Shown here in pieces: positions 1 to 7,679 of a stretch of DNA of 64,000 nucleotides. A program made the position numbers and the translations under genes. Origin of the DNA: Paractinoplanes pyxinae (lineage in GTDB: Bacteria > Actinomycetota > Actinomycetes > Mycobacteriales > Micromonosporaceae); the NCBI RefSeq assembly GCF_026626335.1, contig NZ_JAPNTZ010000004.1:248001-312000 (forward strand), read 5' to 3'. The notes below the pieces were generated by a model. It saw only the letters and a program-made list of their open reading frames with translations. It was not told where the DNA came from and did no database searches. The stretch's first letter is position 1. Each line of letters starts with the position of its first letter.

Positions 1-216
1 AGCAACGACCTCGTGCACCAGTTCGACTATGCGGGCGACCCCGACCACGTCGTCATCGACATGAGCGGCGCGCACATCTGGGACGCGTCGTCGGTGGCCG
101 CCCTCGACGCCATCAACACCAAGTACGCCGCGCACGGCAAGAACGTCGAGATCGTCGGGCTCAACGAGGCCAGCGCGAACTTCCACGGGAACCTCGCGGG
201 CAGACTGAACGCATGA
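1..216 (+). CDS. SulP-type transporter, C-terminal STAS domain (5' truncated by window edge)
   Basis: The first 71 codons in frame 1 run from the window edge to a TGA at 214-216. They read as the second half of a STAS domain: a beta strand (HVVIDMSGAHIWD), the D-A-S-S turn where anti-sigma-antagonist-like domains carry their conserved Ser, an amphipathic helix, then a VEIVGLN strand and a short tail. STAS domains of this type most often form the cytoplasmic C-terminus of SulP anion permeases. The membrane part would lie upstream, outside the window, so the SulP assignment is an inference. The stop codon overlaps the ATG of the following MerR gene (ATGA), which implies translational coupling. 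Confidence 0.7.
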   Translation, partial: SNDLVHQFDYAGDPDHVVIDMSGAHIWDASSVAALDAINTKYAAHGKNVEIVGLNEASANFHGNLAGRLNA

Positions 217-623
217 CCGGACGGCACATGCAGATCGGCGAGGCGGCGGAACGGGTCGGCCTGAGCATCCGCACGATCCGCCACTACGAGGAGGCCGGCC
301 TGATCGTGCCGTCCGCCCGCAGCGACGGCGGCTTCCGGCTCTACACCGAGCCCGACCTCGACCGGCTGCGCGTGGTCAAGCGGATGAAACCGCTCGGCTT
401 CACCCTCGACGAGATGCGCGACCTGCTGCAGATACTCGACGAGCTGACCGCGGGCACGGGCGACCGCGCGGCCCTGCTCGACCGGCTGGCCGCCTTCCAC
501 CACGCGGCCGAGGCCCGCGTGCAGGCGCTGCGTGACCAGCTGGCCTTCGCCGAGGGCTTCGCCCAGCAGATGCGCGACCACCTCGACCAGCACGGAAAAG
601 GCTCTGTAACGCCGGCGGTCTAG
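213..623 (+). CDS. MerR-family transcriptional regulator
   Basis: This 136-residue protein has an N-terminal winged-helix MerR domain (residues about 6-75; IGEAAERVGLSIRTIRHYEE followed by the R-LYT-x-x-DLDRL wing) and a C-terminal coiled coil (about 80-125) for dimerisation. No Cys cluster is present, so a metal sensor of the CueR/SoxR type is unlikely and the effector is unknown. The ATG overlaps the stop of the STAS/transporter gene by ATGA, so the two are co-translated and the regulator probably controls that transporter. Its TAG stop forms part of the -10 box of the next gene. Confidence 0.85.
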   Translation: MTGRHMQIGEAAERVGLSIRTIRHYEEAGLIVPSARSDGGFRLYTEPDLDRLRVVKRMKPLGFTLDEMRDLLQILDELTAGTGDRAALLDRLAAFHHAAEARVQALRDQLAFAEGFAQQMRDHLDQHGKGSVTPAV

Positions 624-626
624 AGT
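621..626 (+). promoter_or_regulatory. -10 box of the leaderless GntR gene
   Basis: TAGAGT matches the actinobacterial TAnnnT -10 consensus and lies exactly 6 nt before the ATG at 633. There is no Shine-Dalgarno sequence, so the mRNA most likely begins at or next to the start codon. Confidence 0.5.
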
Positions 627-632
627 CCGGGC

Positions 633-1355
633 ATGCCAGGTCCCCGCCGCCGGTCGATCCTGGTCTCGCGGCTGACCGACCGGCCCCTCGGCAGCCCGCA
701 GGACGAGCTTCGCAGCATCATCCTGGACGGGCAGGTGCCGCCCGGCTCGGCCATCCCCGTCGACGCGGTGGCGGCCGCGTTCGGGGTGAGCCGGATCCCC
801 GTGCGGGAAGCTCTGATGACGTTGATCGGGGAGGGGCTGGTGGATCACCGGCCCAACGGCGGCTACCGCGTGGCCATGATGACCGCGCGCGAGTTCGCCG
901 AGATCTACCTGGTGCGCGAGGCGCTCGAGACGGCGGGACTGCGCGTGGCGGTCGAGCTGGCCTGTGCGGACGACGACGAGCAGGCCCGGGCTGCGCACGC
1001 GGCCCTCGACGGGGCGATCCGGGCGTACGACGGAAGGCTCTACCACCGCGAGAGCCGGCGCTTCCATCTCGCCCTCATCCGGCCCTGCCGCATGCGGCGG
1101 CTGCTGCACATGCTCGACCTGGCCTGGAACCAGACCGAACCGCTGCAGCCCATGTCGCATCTGGACAGTGCCGAGCGCGAGCTGCTGCACGCCGACCACG
1201 CGGGCATGCTGGCCGCGTTCCGCGCCCGGGACGCCGACGCGCTGATCGCGGTGTTCGAGACCCACCACCACCGGTTGCAGGCCGCGATCGAGGCCCTGCC
1301 GCGGGACACCGGGCTGTTCGAGCCGGAAGATATACAGTTCCGCTCATCCAGGTGA
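633..1355 (+). CDS. GntR/FadR-subfamily transcriptional regulator (FCD domain)
   Basis: This 240-residue protein has a winged-helix GntR domain (residues about 20-85, recognition helix around VSRIPVREALMTLIGEGLV) and an all-helical FCD ligand domain (about 95-220). The FCD domain carries the D-x3-H / H / H arrangement that usually binds a metal and a carboxylate (for example HRESRRFHLALI and the ETHHHRL helix). It lies 25 bp upstream of the NCS1 permease and racemase on the same strand, so it is the likely local regulator of that uptake and catabolism pair. The ligand (hydantoin, allantoin or a carboxylate) is not deducible from sequence. Confidence 0.85.
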   Translation: MPGPRRRSILVSRLTDRPLGSPQDELRSIILDGQVPPGSAIPVDAVAAAFGVSRIPVREALMTLIGEGLVDHRPNGGYRVAMMTAREFAEIYLVREALETAGLRVAVELACADDDEQARAAHAALDGAIRAYDGRLYHRESRRFHLALIRPCRMRRLLHMLDLAWNQTEPLQPMSHLDSAERELLHADHAGMLAAFRARDADALIAVFETHHHRLQAAIEALPRDTGLFEPEDIQFRSSR

Positions 1356-1368
1356 AACAGCCGATACT

Positions 1369-1374
1369 TAGCGT
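1369..1374 (+). promoter_or_regulatory. -10 box upstream of the NCS1 permease
   Basis: TAGCGT lies 6 nt before the ATG at 1381 and no ribosome-binding site is visible between them. This is a candidate leaderless promoter separating the permease-racemase pair from the regulator. Confidence 0.4.
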
Positions 1375-1380
1375 CACGGC

Positions 1381-2898
1381 ATGGCCGACATCACAACGAG
1401 CAAGCCCCAGGACGTGGTCGAAGCCGCCGGCATGCCGGTCGGCAGCGGCGTCATCAAACCCACCTACGACCCGCGACTGACCAACGAGGACCTGGCGCCG
1501 CTGAAAAAGCAGCACTGGGGCTCGTACAACATCTTCGCCTTCTGGATGTCCGACGTGCACAGCGTCGGCGGCTACGTGACCGCGGGCAGCCTGTTCGCGC
1601 TGGGCCTGTCCAGCTGGCAGGTGCTGGTGTCGCTGGTCGCCGGCATCACGATCGTCTACTTCTTCTGCAACCTGGTGGCCAAGCCGAGCCAGGTCACCGG
1701 CGTGCCCTATCCGGTGATCAACCGGGTCGCGTTCGGGGTGCTCGGCGCGAACGTGCCGGCCATCATCCGGGGTGCGATCGCTGTCGCCTGGTACGGCATC
1801 CAGACGTACCTGGCCTCGGCCGCCCTCGACGTCGTGGTGCTCAAGTTCTGGCCCGGGCTGGCCCCGTACGCCGATGTGGATCAGTACGGGTTCCTCGGCC
1901 TCCCGCTGCTCGGGTGGTGCACGTACGCGGTCCTCTGGGTCCTGCAGGCGGCGGTCTTCTGGCGGGGCATGGAGACGATCCGCAAGTTCATCGACTTCTG
2001 CGGCCCGGCCGTCTACGTCGTCATGATCCTGCTCTGCGGCTACCTGATCTCCCGGGCGGGCTGGAGCGAGATCGACCTCAACCTGGGCGACGTGCGGTAC
2101 CACGGCTGGGACGCGGTGCCGGTGATGCTGGGCGCCATCGCGCTCGTGGTCTCGTACTTCTCGGGCCCGATGCTCAACTTCGGTGACTTCTCCCGCTACG
2201 GCAAGTCGTTCGGCGCGGTGAAGCGGGGCAACCTGCTCGGCCTGCCGCTGAACTTCCTGTTCTTCGCGATCCTGGTCGTCGTCACCGCCTCGCTGACCCT
2301 GCCGGTGTTCGGCGAGCTGATCACCGACCCGGTCGAGACGGTGTCGCGCATCGACAGCACGTTCGCGATCGCCCTGGGCGCGCTGACCTTCACGATCGCC
2401 ACCATCGGCATCAACATCGTCGCCAACTTCATCTCGCCCGCGTTCGACTTCTCCAACGTCAGCCCGCAGAAGATCAGCTGGCGGATGGGCGGCATGATCG
2501 CCGCGGTCGGCTCGGTGCTGCTCACGCCGTGGAACCTCTACAACAACCCGGACGTCATCCACTACACGCTCGAGACGCTGGGCGCCTTCATCGGCCCGCT
2601 GTTCGGCGTGCTGATCGCCGACTACTACCTGATCCGCCGGCAGAAGGTGGACGTCGACGCGATGTTCACGATGTCGCCCGAGGGTCGCTACCACTACAAG
2701 AAGGGCTACAACCCGCCGGCGATCATCGCCACCGCCGTCGGCGCGGTCGTCGCCATGATCCCGGTGCTGTGGACCGGCGGACCGGGCATGCACACCACCG
2801 CCCAGTACAGCTGGTTCATCGGCATGGGCCTCGGCTTCCTCGTCCACCTGGCGCTGACCCGCCGGAGTTCGCCGGTCAGGGAGCTGAAGGGGGTATGA
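1381..2898 (+). CDS. NCS1-family nucleobase/hydantoin:cation symporter
   Basis: This 505-residue integral membrane protein belongs to nucleobase-cation-symport family 1 and has about 12 transmembrane helices. A hydrophilic N-terminus (residues 1-45, ending LAPLKKQHWGSYNIFAFW) precedes TM1, as is typical of NCS1. Hallmarks include the W-x-S-D-V-H-S-V-G-G stretch in TM1, the GVPYPV loop and the LNFGDFSRYGKS cytoplasmic loop. Known substrates in the family are cytosine, uracil, allantoin and hydantoins. The coupled downstream racemase favours a hydantoin-like or allantoin-like substrate, but that is inference. Its TGA overlaps the racemase ATG. Confidence 0.88.
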   Translation: MADITTSKPQDVVEAAGMPVGSGVIKPTYDPRLTNEDLAPLKKQHWGSYNIFAFWMSDVHSVGGYVTAGSLFALGLSSWQVLVSLVAGITIVYFFCNLVAKPSQVTGVPYPVINRVAFGVLGANVPAIIRGAIAVAWYGIQTYLASAALDVVVLKFWPGLAPYADVDQYGFLGLPLLGWCTYAVLWVLQAAVFWRGMETIRKFIDFCGPAVYVVMILLCGYLISRAGWSEIDLNLGDVRYHGWDAVPVMLGAIALVVSYFSGPMLNFGDFSRYGKSFGAVKRGNLLGLPLNFLFFAILVVVTASLTLPVFGELITDPVETVSRIDSTFAIALGALTFTIATIGINIVANFISPAFDFSNVSPQKISWRMGGMIAAVGSVLLTPWNLYNNPDVIHYTLETLGAFIGPLFGVLIADYYLIRRQKVDVDAMFTMSPEGRYHYKKGYNPPAIIATAVGAVVAMIPVLWTGGPGMHTTAQYSWFIGMGLGFLVHLALTRRSSPVRELKGV

Positions 2899-3611
2899 GG
2901 ATCCGGGTCATCAACCCCAACACCACGGAGTCGATGACCGCGCTGATCGAGGCGAGCGCCCGGGCCGTGGCCGGTCCGGGCGTCGTCGTCGAGGCGGTCA
3001 CGTCGAGCATGGGACCGGCCTCGATCGAGAGCCACTACGACGAGGCCCTCGCGGTGCCCGGCATCCTGGCCGTCCTGCGCGACGCCGACGGCTATGTGCT
3101 GGCCTGCTTCGGCGATCCCGGGCTCGACGCCGCCCGCGAGGTGGCGAACGGTCCGGTGGTCGGCATCGCGGAGGCCGCGATGCACGCGGCGACGCTGGTC
3201 GGTCGCGGTTTCAGCGTGGTCACCACCCTTTCCCGTACGCGGGGGAGAGCGCACGACCTGGCCGGGCGTTACGCCGCCGCGGGCGCCTGCCGGGGCGTGC
3301 ACGCCTGCGACATCCCCGTCCTGGAGCTGGAGTCCGACCCGGCCGCGCGCAAGGAGGTCGTCGCGCTGGCCCGGCACGCCCTGGAGCACGACGACTCGGA
3401 CGCGATCGTGCTGGGGTGCGCGGGGATGGCCGGCTTCGCCGCGGTCGCCTCGGCCGAGCTCGGGGTGCCGGTGATCGACGGGGTCGCCGCGGCCACGCTG
3501 CTGGTGCAATCGCTGATCACGCTCGGCGTGCGCACCTCGGCCCGCGGCGAGTACGCCCCGCCCCCGCCCAAGCCCTACACCGGAATGCTGGGGGACTTCG
3601 CTCGCGAGTGA
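2895..3611 (+). CDS. Asp/Glu/hydantoin racemase-family protein
   Basis: This 238-residue protein of the Asp/Glu/hydantoin racemase superfamily opens with RVINPNT, the signature start of hydantoin racemases. The two catalytic cysteines are in place at about residue 71 (VLACFGDPG) and 175 (VLGCAGMAG). It would catalyse cofactor-independent proton abstraction and return at the alpha carbon of a hydantoin, or an allantoin or decarboxylase variant of that chemistry. The ATG at 2895 overlaps the permease TGA (ATGA), so uptake and conversion are co-translated. The last 37 bp overlap the 3' end of the convergent GGDEF gene. Confidence 0.85.
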   Translation: MRIRVINPNTTESMTALIEASARAVAGPGVVVEAVTSSMGPASIESHYDEALAVPGILAVLRDADGYVLACFGDPGLDAAREVANGPVVGIAEAAMHAATLVGRGFSVVTTLSRTRGRAHDLAGRYAAAGACRGVHACDIPVLELESDPAARKEVVALARHALEHDDSDAIVLGCAGMAGFAAVASAELGVPVIDGVAAATLLVQSLITLGVRTSARGEYAPPPPKPYTGMLGDFARE

Positions 3612-5035
3612 GAGGTCTTCTCGGCGTACATCCGGCCGTCGGCCGCGGCGAGCAGCGTGTCGGCGTCGGGGTGGGGGACGTGGGCGGCGGCGGCCACGCC
3701 GATGCTGACACCGACCTCGTAGGCCTCGTCACCCCGGCGTACGGGCTCGGCGGCCAGTTCGCGCAGGCGGAGGGCCAGGGCCGCGGCCGCCTCCTCGCCG
3801 TCCACGTCCTCGGCCAGCACCACGAACTCGTCGCCGCCGAGGCGGGCCGCCATGTCGCCCGGGCGGACCTCGGCGACCAGGCGGCGGGCGAACTCGACCA
3901 GCACGAAGTCGCCTGCCGCGTGCCCGTACCGGTCGTTGACCTGCTTGAAGCCGTTGAGGTCGAGGTAGAACAGCACCGGGCCGAAGCCGTCGCCGCGCGG
4001 ACCGGCCAGCACCGCCTCCAGCCGGGAACGCAGCGCCGGCCGGTTGGCCAGCCCGGTCAGCTGGTCGTGCTCGGCCTGATAGGCCAGCGCGGCCCGGATG
4101 CGTTCCTGCTCCCGCACCACGAAGACGAAGCGGACCAGGATCAGCGTCGTCATCAGCACCACCGAGACGACCAGCGATACGCGGCTGAGCGCGCCCTCGA
4201 AGCTGTGCAGGCCGGCCATCGTCGGCAGCACCAGCAGGGCGATGCCCAGGAAGACCACCCGGGCCGGGTGCAGCCGCTGCTCGCGGGGCGCCCGGTCGGC
4301 GATCCGCTCGGCGTCGCGGTGCACGATGGCCGCCACGAGCAGGCTGTTGGCCAGCAGCAGCACGCCGTCCAGACGCTCGGCCTGCACGGCCCGGGAGAGG
4401 CTGGGCAACAGCTCCGGCAGCGTCGAGATGCCGATGTCGCCGACCAGGGTGAGGGCGAGCGCCCCGGCCAGGTACGGCGTCGGGCCGCGCCGGGTGCCCG
4501 GCACCAGCACGAGCACCGCGATGGCGGCGAACAGCAGCACGTCGCCGAACGGGTAGAAGGCGGCCACCGCCACCTGCAGCGACAGGCGCTGGTTCTCCGC
4601 GGCCGGCAGGATGATGAACTGCCAGCACAGCCAGGCCACCACGGTCGCCATGACCAGGCCGTCGAGCAGGCCCTCACGCAGCCGGCCGGGCGCGCGCAAC
4701 TGGGTCAGGCGGATCAGCCCGGCCGCCAGCAGCGGATAGCCGGCGATCCAGAGCGCGTCGGACGGGGTCACCTCGCCCATGCCGCCGGTGATCCCGGTCA
4801 GCGCGTCGTAGAGCAGGTCACCCGCGAGCCAGACCGACAGCGCGGCCACGATCAGGACGTACCCGGACCTGGTCGGGCCCCGCAGGCTGCGCAACCGCAC
4901 CCAGGCCAGGGCGACCATGCCGGCGAAGGCGATCAGGTACGACCAGTGAGCCGCCGCCGTGCCCGGCGCGACCGCCGAGACCGAACCGGCCAGCAGGGCG
5001 AACGTCGGCACCAGGAGAGCCGGCACACGTCTCAT
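3575..5035 (-). CDS. Membrane-bound diguanylate cyclase (GGDEF)
   Basis: This protein of about 486 residues has roughly nine N-terminal transmembrane helices (to about residue 310), a short linker and a C-terminal GGDEF domain (about 330-480). The catalytic signature RLGGDEF is intact near residue 400. An RxxD inhibitory site (RPGD) lies exactly five residues before GGDEF, so it should make c-di-GMP from two GTP and be subject to product inhibition. No EAL or sensor domain is present; the membrane region resembles a MASE-type sensor. ATG at 5035 is used; a GTG at 5041 is equally in frame. In filamentous actinomycetes c-di-GMP acts through BldD to control development. Confidence 0.88.
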   Translation of the reverse strand: MRRVPALLVPTFALLAGSVSAVAPGTAAAHWSYLIAFAGMVALAWVRLRSLRGPTRSGYVLIVAALSVWLAGDLLYDALTGITGGMGEVTPSDALWIAGYPLLAAGLIRLTQLRAPGRLREGLLDGLVMATVVAWLCWQFIILPAAENQRLSLQVAVAAFYPFGDVLLFAAIAVLVLVPGTRRGPTPYLAGALALTLVGDIGISTLPELLPSLSRAVQAERLDGVLLLANSLLVAAIVHRDAERIADRAPREQRLHPARVVFLGIALLVLPTMAGLHSFEGALSRVSLVVSVVLMTTLILVRFVFVVREQERIRAALAYQAEHDQLTGLANRPALRSRLEAVLAGPRGDGFGPVLFYLDLNGFKQVNDRYGHAAGDFVLVEFARRLVAEVRPGDMAARLGGDEFVVLAEDVDGEEAAAALALRLRELAAEPVRRGDEAYEVGVSIGVAAAAHVPHPDADTLLAAADGRMYAEKTSHSRAKSPSIPV

Positions 5036-5074
5036 ACCCACTACATCGGCATCAACGAGCCCCGCTCAAGATAA

Positions 5075-5722
5075 CTACCAGCCGCGGTCGCGCCATTCGG
5101 CCAGGTGCGGACGCTCCTTGCCCAGGGTGGAGTCGTTGCCGTGGCCCGGGTAGAACCAGGTCTCGTCGGGCAGCCGGTTGAACAGCTTGAGCTCGACGTC
5201 ATTCAGCAGCGACTCGAAGTTCTCTTTGTTGCCGCGGGTGTTGCCCACGCCGCCCGGGAACAGGCTGTCGCCGGTGAACAAGTGGCCGATGCCTTCCGGG
5301 TCGTGGAAGAGCAGGGCGATCGAGCCGGGCGTGTGGCCGACCAGGTGGATCACCTCGAGGGCGTGCTCGCCCACCGCGATCAGGTCGCCCTCGCGGACCG
5401 TGCCGGTGACGACCGGAATGCCGTCGGCGTCGGCCGCGTGGGCCAGCGACGCGGCCCCGGTGGCCTCGACCACCTCGGCCAGGGCCTGCCAGTGGTCGCC
5501 GTGGCGGTGGGTGGTGACCACCGTCTCGAGCCCGGCCTCGCCGACCAGGTCGAGCAGCGTACGGGCGTCGTCGGCGGCGTCGATCAGGATCTGCTCGTCG
5601 CCGCTGCGCAGCAGGTAGGCGTTGTTGTCCATCTCGCCCACCGAGACCTTGGTGATGGTCAGGCGGCCCAGGTCGCGGACGGCCGGCCGCCCGCCGCGCT
5701 TGACTTCTCCGGTGTACGCCAT
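5075..5722 (-). CDS. MBL-fold metallo-hydrolase (glyoxalase-II-like)
   Basis: This 215-residue metallo-beta-lactamase-fold protein has the binuclear metal signature H-x-H-x-D-H (THRHGDHW) and later metal ligands in GHTPGS, FTGDSLF and YPGHG. The order matches hydroxyacylglutathione-hydrolase-like thioesterases. As actinobacteria use mycothiol, a mycothiol-thioester substrate is possible but unproven. The start is taken as ATG 5722, which overlaps the stop of the upstream gene as TGATG; a GTG three codons earlier also exists. It is the second gene of a two-gene operon with the DinB/MDMPI protein, which also supports a thiol-linked role. Confidence 0.85.
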   Translation of the reverse strand: MAYTGEVKRGGRPAVRDLGRLTITKVSVGEMDNNAYLLRSGDEQILIDAADDARTLLDLVGEAGLETVVTTHRHGDHWQALAEVVEATGAASLAHAADADGIPVVTGTVREGDLIAVGEHALEVIHLVGHTPGSIALLFHDPEGIGHLFTGDSLFPGGVGNTRGNKENFESLLNDVELKLFNRLPDETWFYPGHGNDSTLGKERPHLAEWRDRGW

Positions 5723-6420
5723 CACTTCCACCTCGCTGGTTTCGGGAGCTCACCGTCGGGCGAGACGGTCAGGTCGGCGCCGTCCCCGCGGCCGGTGAGC
5801 CAGGCCGCTATCGACTTGGTCGGACCGCCCACGACCGGCGGGTCGGGCTGATCGCCGATGGTCAGCACGTGCTCGATGCCGTACGGCCGCAGCTGCAGGG
5901 CCGGCCAGTCCTCACCGGCGCCGGCCACGATCTCGCGCAGCAGCCGCAGCGCGAACGCGTCCGACCAGTCGGCCGGCGTGTAGCCCAGCCCGAGGTCGAC
6001 GTGGTGCACCGTCACCTCGCGCAGCCGGGCCCACGGCACCGCCGCCGCCGACTGCCCCAGCCAGGGCAGGAAGAACGCCCACCCCTCGATCGGCAGGGCC
6101 GCCCCGGCGTCGGCGAACCGCTCGTGCGAGGCGCGGATGTCCTCCAGCTGGTCGCGCAGCGGCCGCCCGGCCCCCTCGGCGATGCCGGCGTCGCGGGCCT
6201 CGGCCGACGCGTACGGCGGTGTCTCGACCCCGGTGCGGGCGGTGGTCAGCAGGTTGGTCATGGCGTCGGCGTTGCGGGCCACGTGGGTCAGCACGTGGCC
6301 GACCGTCCAGCCCGGCAGCCGCGAGGGCGAGCCCACCGCGGCCGGGTCGAGGTCGGCCGCGGTGCGCAGGAGGTCGTCGGTGGCTCGGTCTACGTCCGTG
6401 AGCAGGACGAGCGGATCCAT
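5722..6420 (-). CDS. Maleylpyruvate isomerase family (DinB/MDMPI-like) protein
   Basis: This protein of about 232 residues has an N-terminal four-helix DinB/MDMPI-type bundle with conserved W-x-V-G-H-V-L-T-H and a later EVTVHHVDLGLGY motif. These supply the His residues that bind a divalent metal in mycothiol-dependent maleylpyruvate isomerase relatives. The exact substrate is unknown. Start ATG 6420 is preceded by AAGGTG; GTG at 6426 is an alternative. It is co-translated with the MBL hydrolase (TGATG). Two other MDMPI-like proteins occur in this window, at 43480 and 57135. Confidence 0.8.
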   Translation of the reverse strand: MDPLVLLTDVDRATDDLLRTAADLDPAAVGSPSRLPGWTVGHVLTHVARNADAMTNLLTTARTGVETPPYASAEARDAGIAEGAGRPLRDQLEDIRASHERFADAGAALPIEGWAFFLPWLGQSAAAVPWARLREVTVHHVDLGLGYTPADWSDAFALRLLREIVAGAGEDWPALQLRPYGIEHVLTIGDQPDPPVVGGPTKSIAAWLTGRGDGADLTVSPDGELPKPARWK

Positions 6421-6528
6421 AGTCACCTTGAGAACCCTAGTGGGTCGGAAATCGCTTTCGCTGAAGTAGTGGCGACCGTACCGTCGGTGCAGACGCGTCG
6501 ATCAGATCCCGCGGAGGAGGTGGGGAGC

Positions 6529-6573
6529 GTGCTGTTCGTCCTGGCGTCCCTTCACCCGGAGGCCCTCGCCTGA
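6529..6573 (+). CDS. Possible 14-codon leader ORF upstream of rsgA
   Basis: A GTG at 6529 opens a 14-residue reading frame (MLFVLASLHPEALA) ending in TGA at 6571-6573. It is preceded immediately by an exceptionally purine-rich GGAGGAGGTGGGGAGC, far stronger than the poor site before rsgA itself. Two small hairpins follow (TGACC-N5-GGTCA at 6571-6585 and CCCGT-N7-ACGGG at 6595-6611) before the rsgA ATG. It may be a leader peptide or simply a chance frame. There is no homology evidence. Confidence 0.3.
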   Translation: MLFVLASLHPEALA

Positions 6574-6616
6574 CCCGAGCGGTCAGGCCTGCCTCCCGTC
6601 TGCGAAACGGGTTCCC

Positions 6617-7654
6617 ATGTCGCACGTTCTGTCCCAGCTGGGCTGGGACGAGTTCCTCGCATCCGCGTACCGTCCCTTCGACCGTTCCGACGCCACCGCC
6701 GGCCGCGTGCTGCGGGCCGACCGGGGTGTCTGCACCGTTCTCGACGAGAGCGGCGTCACCCGGGCCAGCCTGGGCGGCAACGTGCTGCTCAAAGCGGCCA
6801 AAGACCCGGCTCTGCTGCCCTGCGCCGGCGACTGGGTGGTGCTGCGGCACTGGCCCGACCGGCGGACCACGGCCGAGGCTGTTCTTCCCCGGCGTACCTG
6901 TCTGATCCGCCGCACCTCCGACAAGGACAGCACCGGCCAGGTGCTCGCCGCGAACATGGACACCGTGGCGGTTGTCGAGCCGATCCATCCCGAACCGGAC
7001 GACGCCCGCATCGAGCGCCTGCTCGCCCTGGCCTGGGAGTCCGGCGCCCGGCCGCTGCTGGTGCTGACCAAGGCCGACACGACCGCCGATCCCGAGGCGA
7101 TCACCCGTCAGGTCGCCGAGATCGCGCCGGGTGTGCCGGTGGTCGCGGTCAGCGCGCGGCTGGCGCTGGGCGTCGAGCAAATTCGGTCGTACGCGGGGGA
7201 GGGGCACACGTTGGCCTTGCTCGGACGTTCCGGGGCCGGCAAGTCGACGCTGGTCAACGCGCTCGCCGGCACGGCGGTCATGCCGGTGCAGCAGATCCGC
7301 GACGTCGACGGCAAGGGCCGGCACACCACGGCGTACCGGAATCTGGTGCTGCTGGCCGGGGGCGGTGCCGTGCTGGACACGCCGGGCATCCGAGGCGTCG
7401 GCCTGCTCGACACGGCCGAGGGCCTGAGCCGCGCCTTCGCCGACCTCACCGGCCTGGCTCAGGACTGCCGCTTCGACGACTGCCGGCACGAATCCGAACC
7501 TGGTTGCGCGGTGACGGCGGCGGTGGCCGACGGCACGCTCGCGGCCCGGCGGCTGGCCAGCTGGCGCAAGTTGCGGCACGAGATCGAGGTGGAGTCGGCG
7601 CGGCAGTCGGCCCGTCTGGCCGGGGCGGCCGGACACCGCCGCAGGCGTTCCTGA
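6617..7654 (+). CDS. rsgA: Ribosome small-subunit-dependent GTPase A
   Basis: This 345-residue circularly permuted GTPase carries an N-terminal OB-like domain, then the motifs in permuted order: G4 (LTKAD), G5 (VSA), G1 P-loop (GRSGAGKST) and G3 (DTPGIRG). A C-terminal zinc-binding cluster C-x5-C-x-H-x5-C (CRFDDCRHESEPGC) follows. RsgA binds the maturing 30S subunit and, on GTP hydrolysis, releases assembly factors. The gene is followed 25 bp later by an unrelated membrane-protein gene. Only a weak ribosome-binding site precedes the ATG. Confidence 0.95.
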   Translation: MSHVLSQLGWDEFLASAYRPFDRSDATAGRVLRADRGVCTVLDESGVTRASLGGNVLLKAAKDPALLPCAGDWVVLRHWPDRRTTAEAVLPRRTCLIRRTSDKDSTGQVLAANMDTVAVVEPIHPEPDDARIERLLALAWESGARPLLVLTKADTTADPEAITRQVAEIAPGVPVVAVSARLALGVEQIRSYAGEGHTLALLGRSGAGKSTLVNALAGTAVMPVQQIRDVDGKGRHTTAYRNLVLLAGGGAVLDTPGIRGVGLLDTAEGLSRAFADLTGLAQDCRFDDCRHESEPGCAVTAAVADGTLAARRLASWRKLRHEIEVESARQSARLAGAAGHRRRRS

Positions 7655-7679
7655 CGTACCCCTCTGTCACAATGCACCG

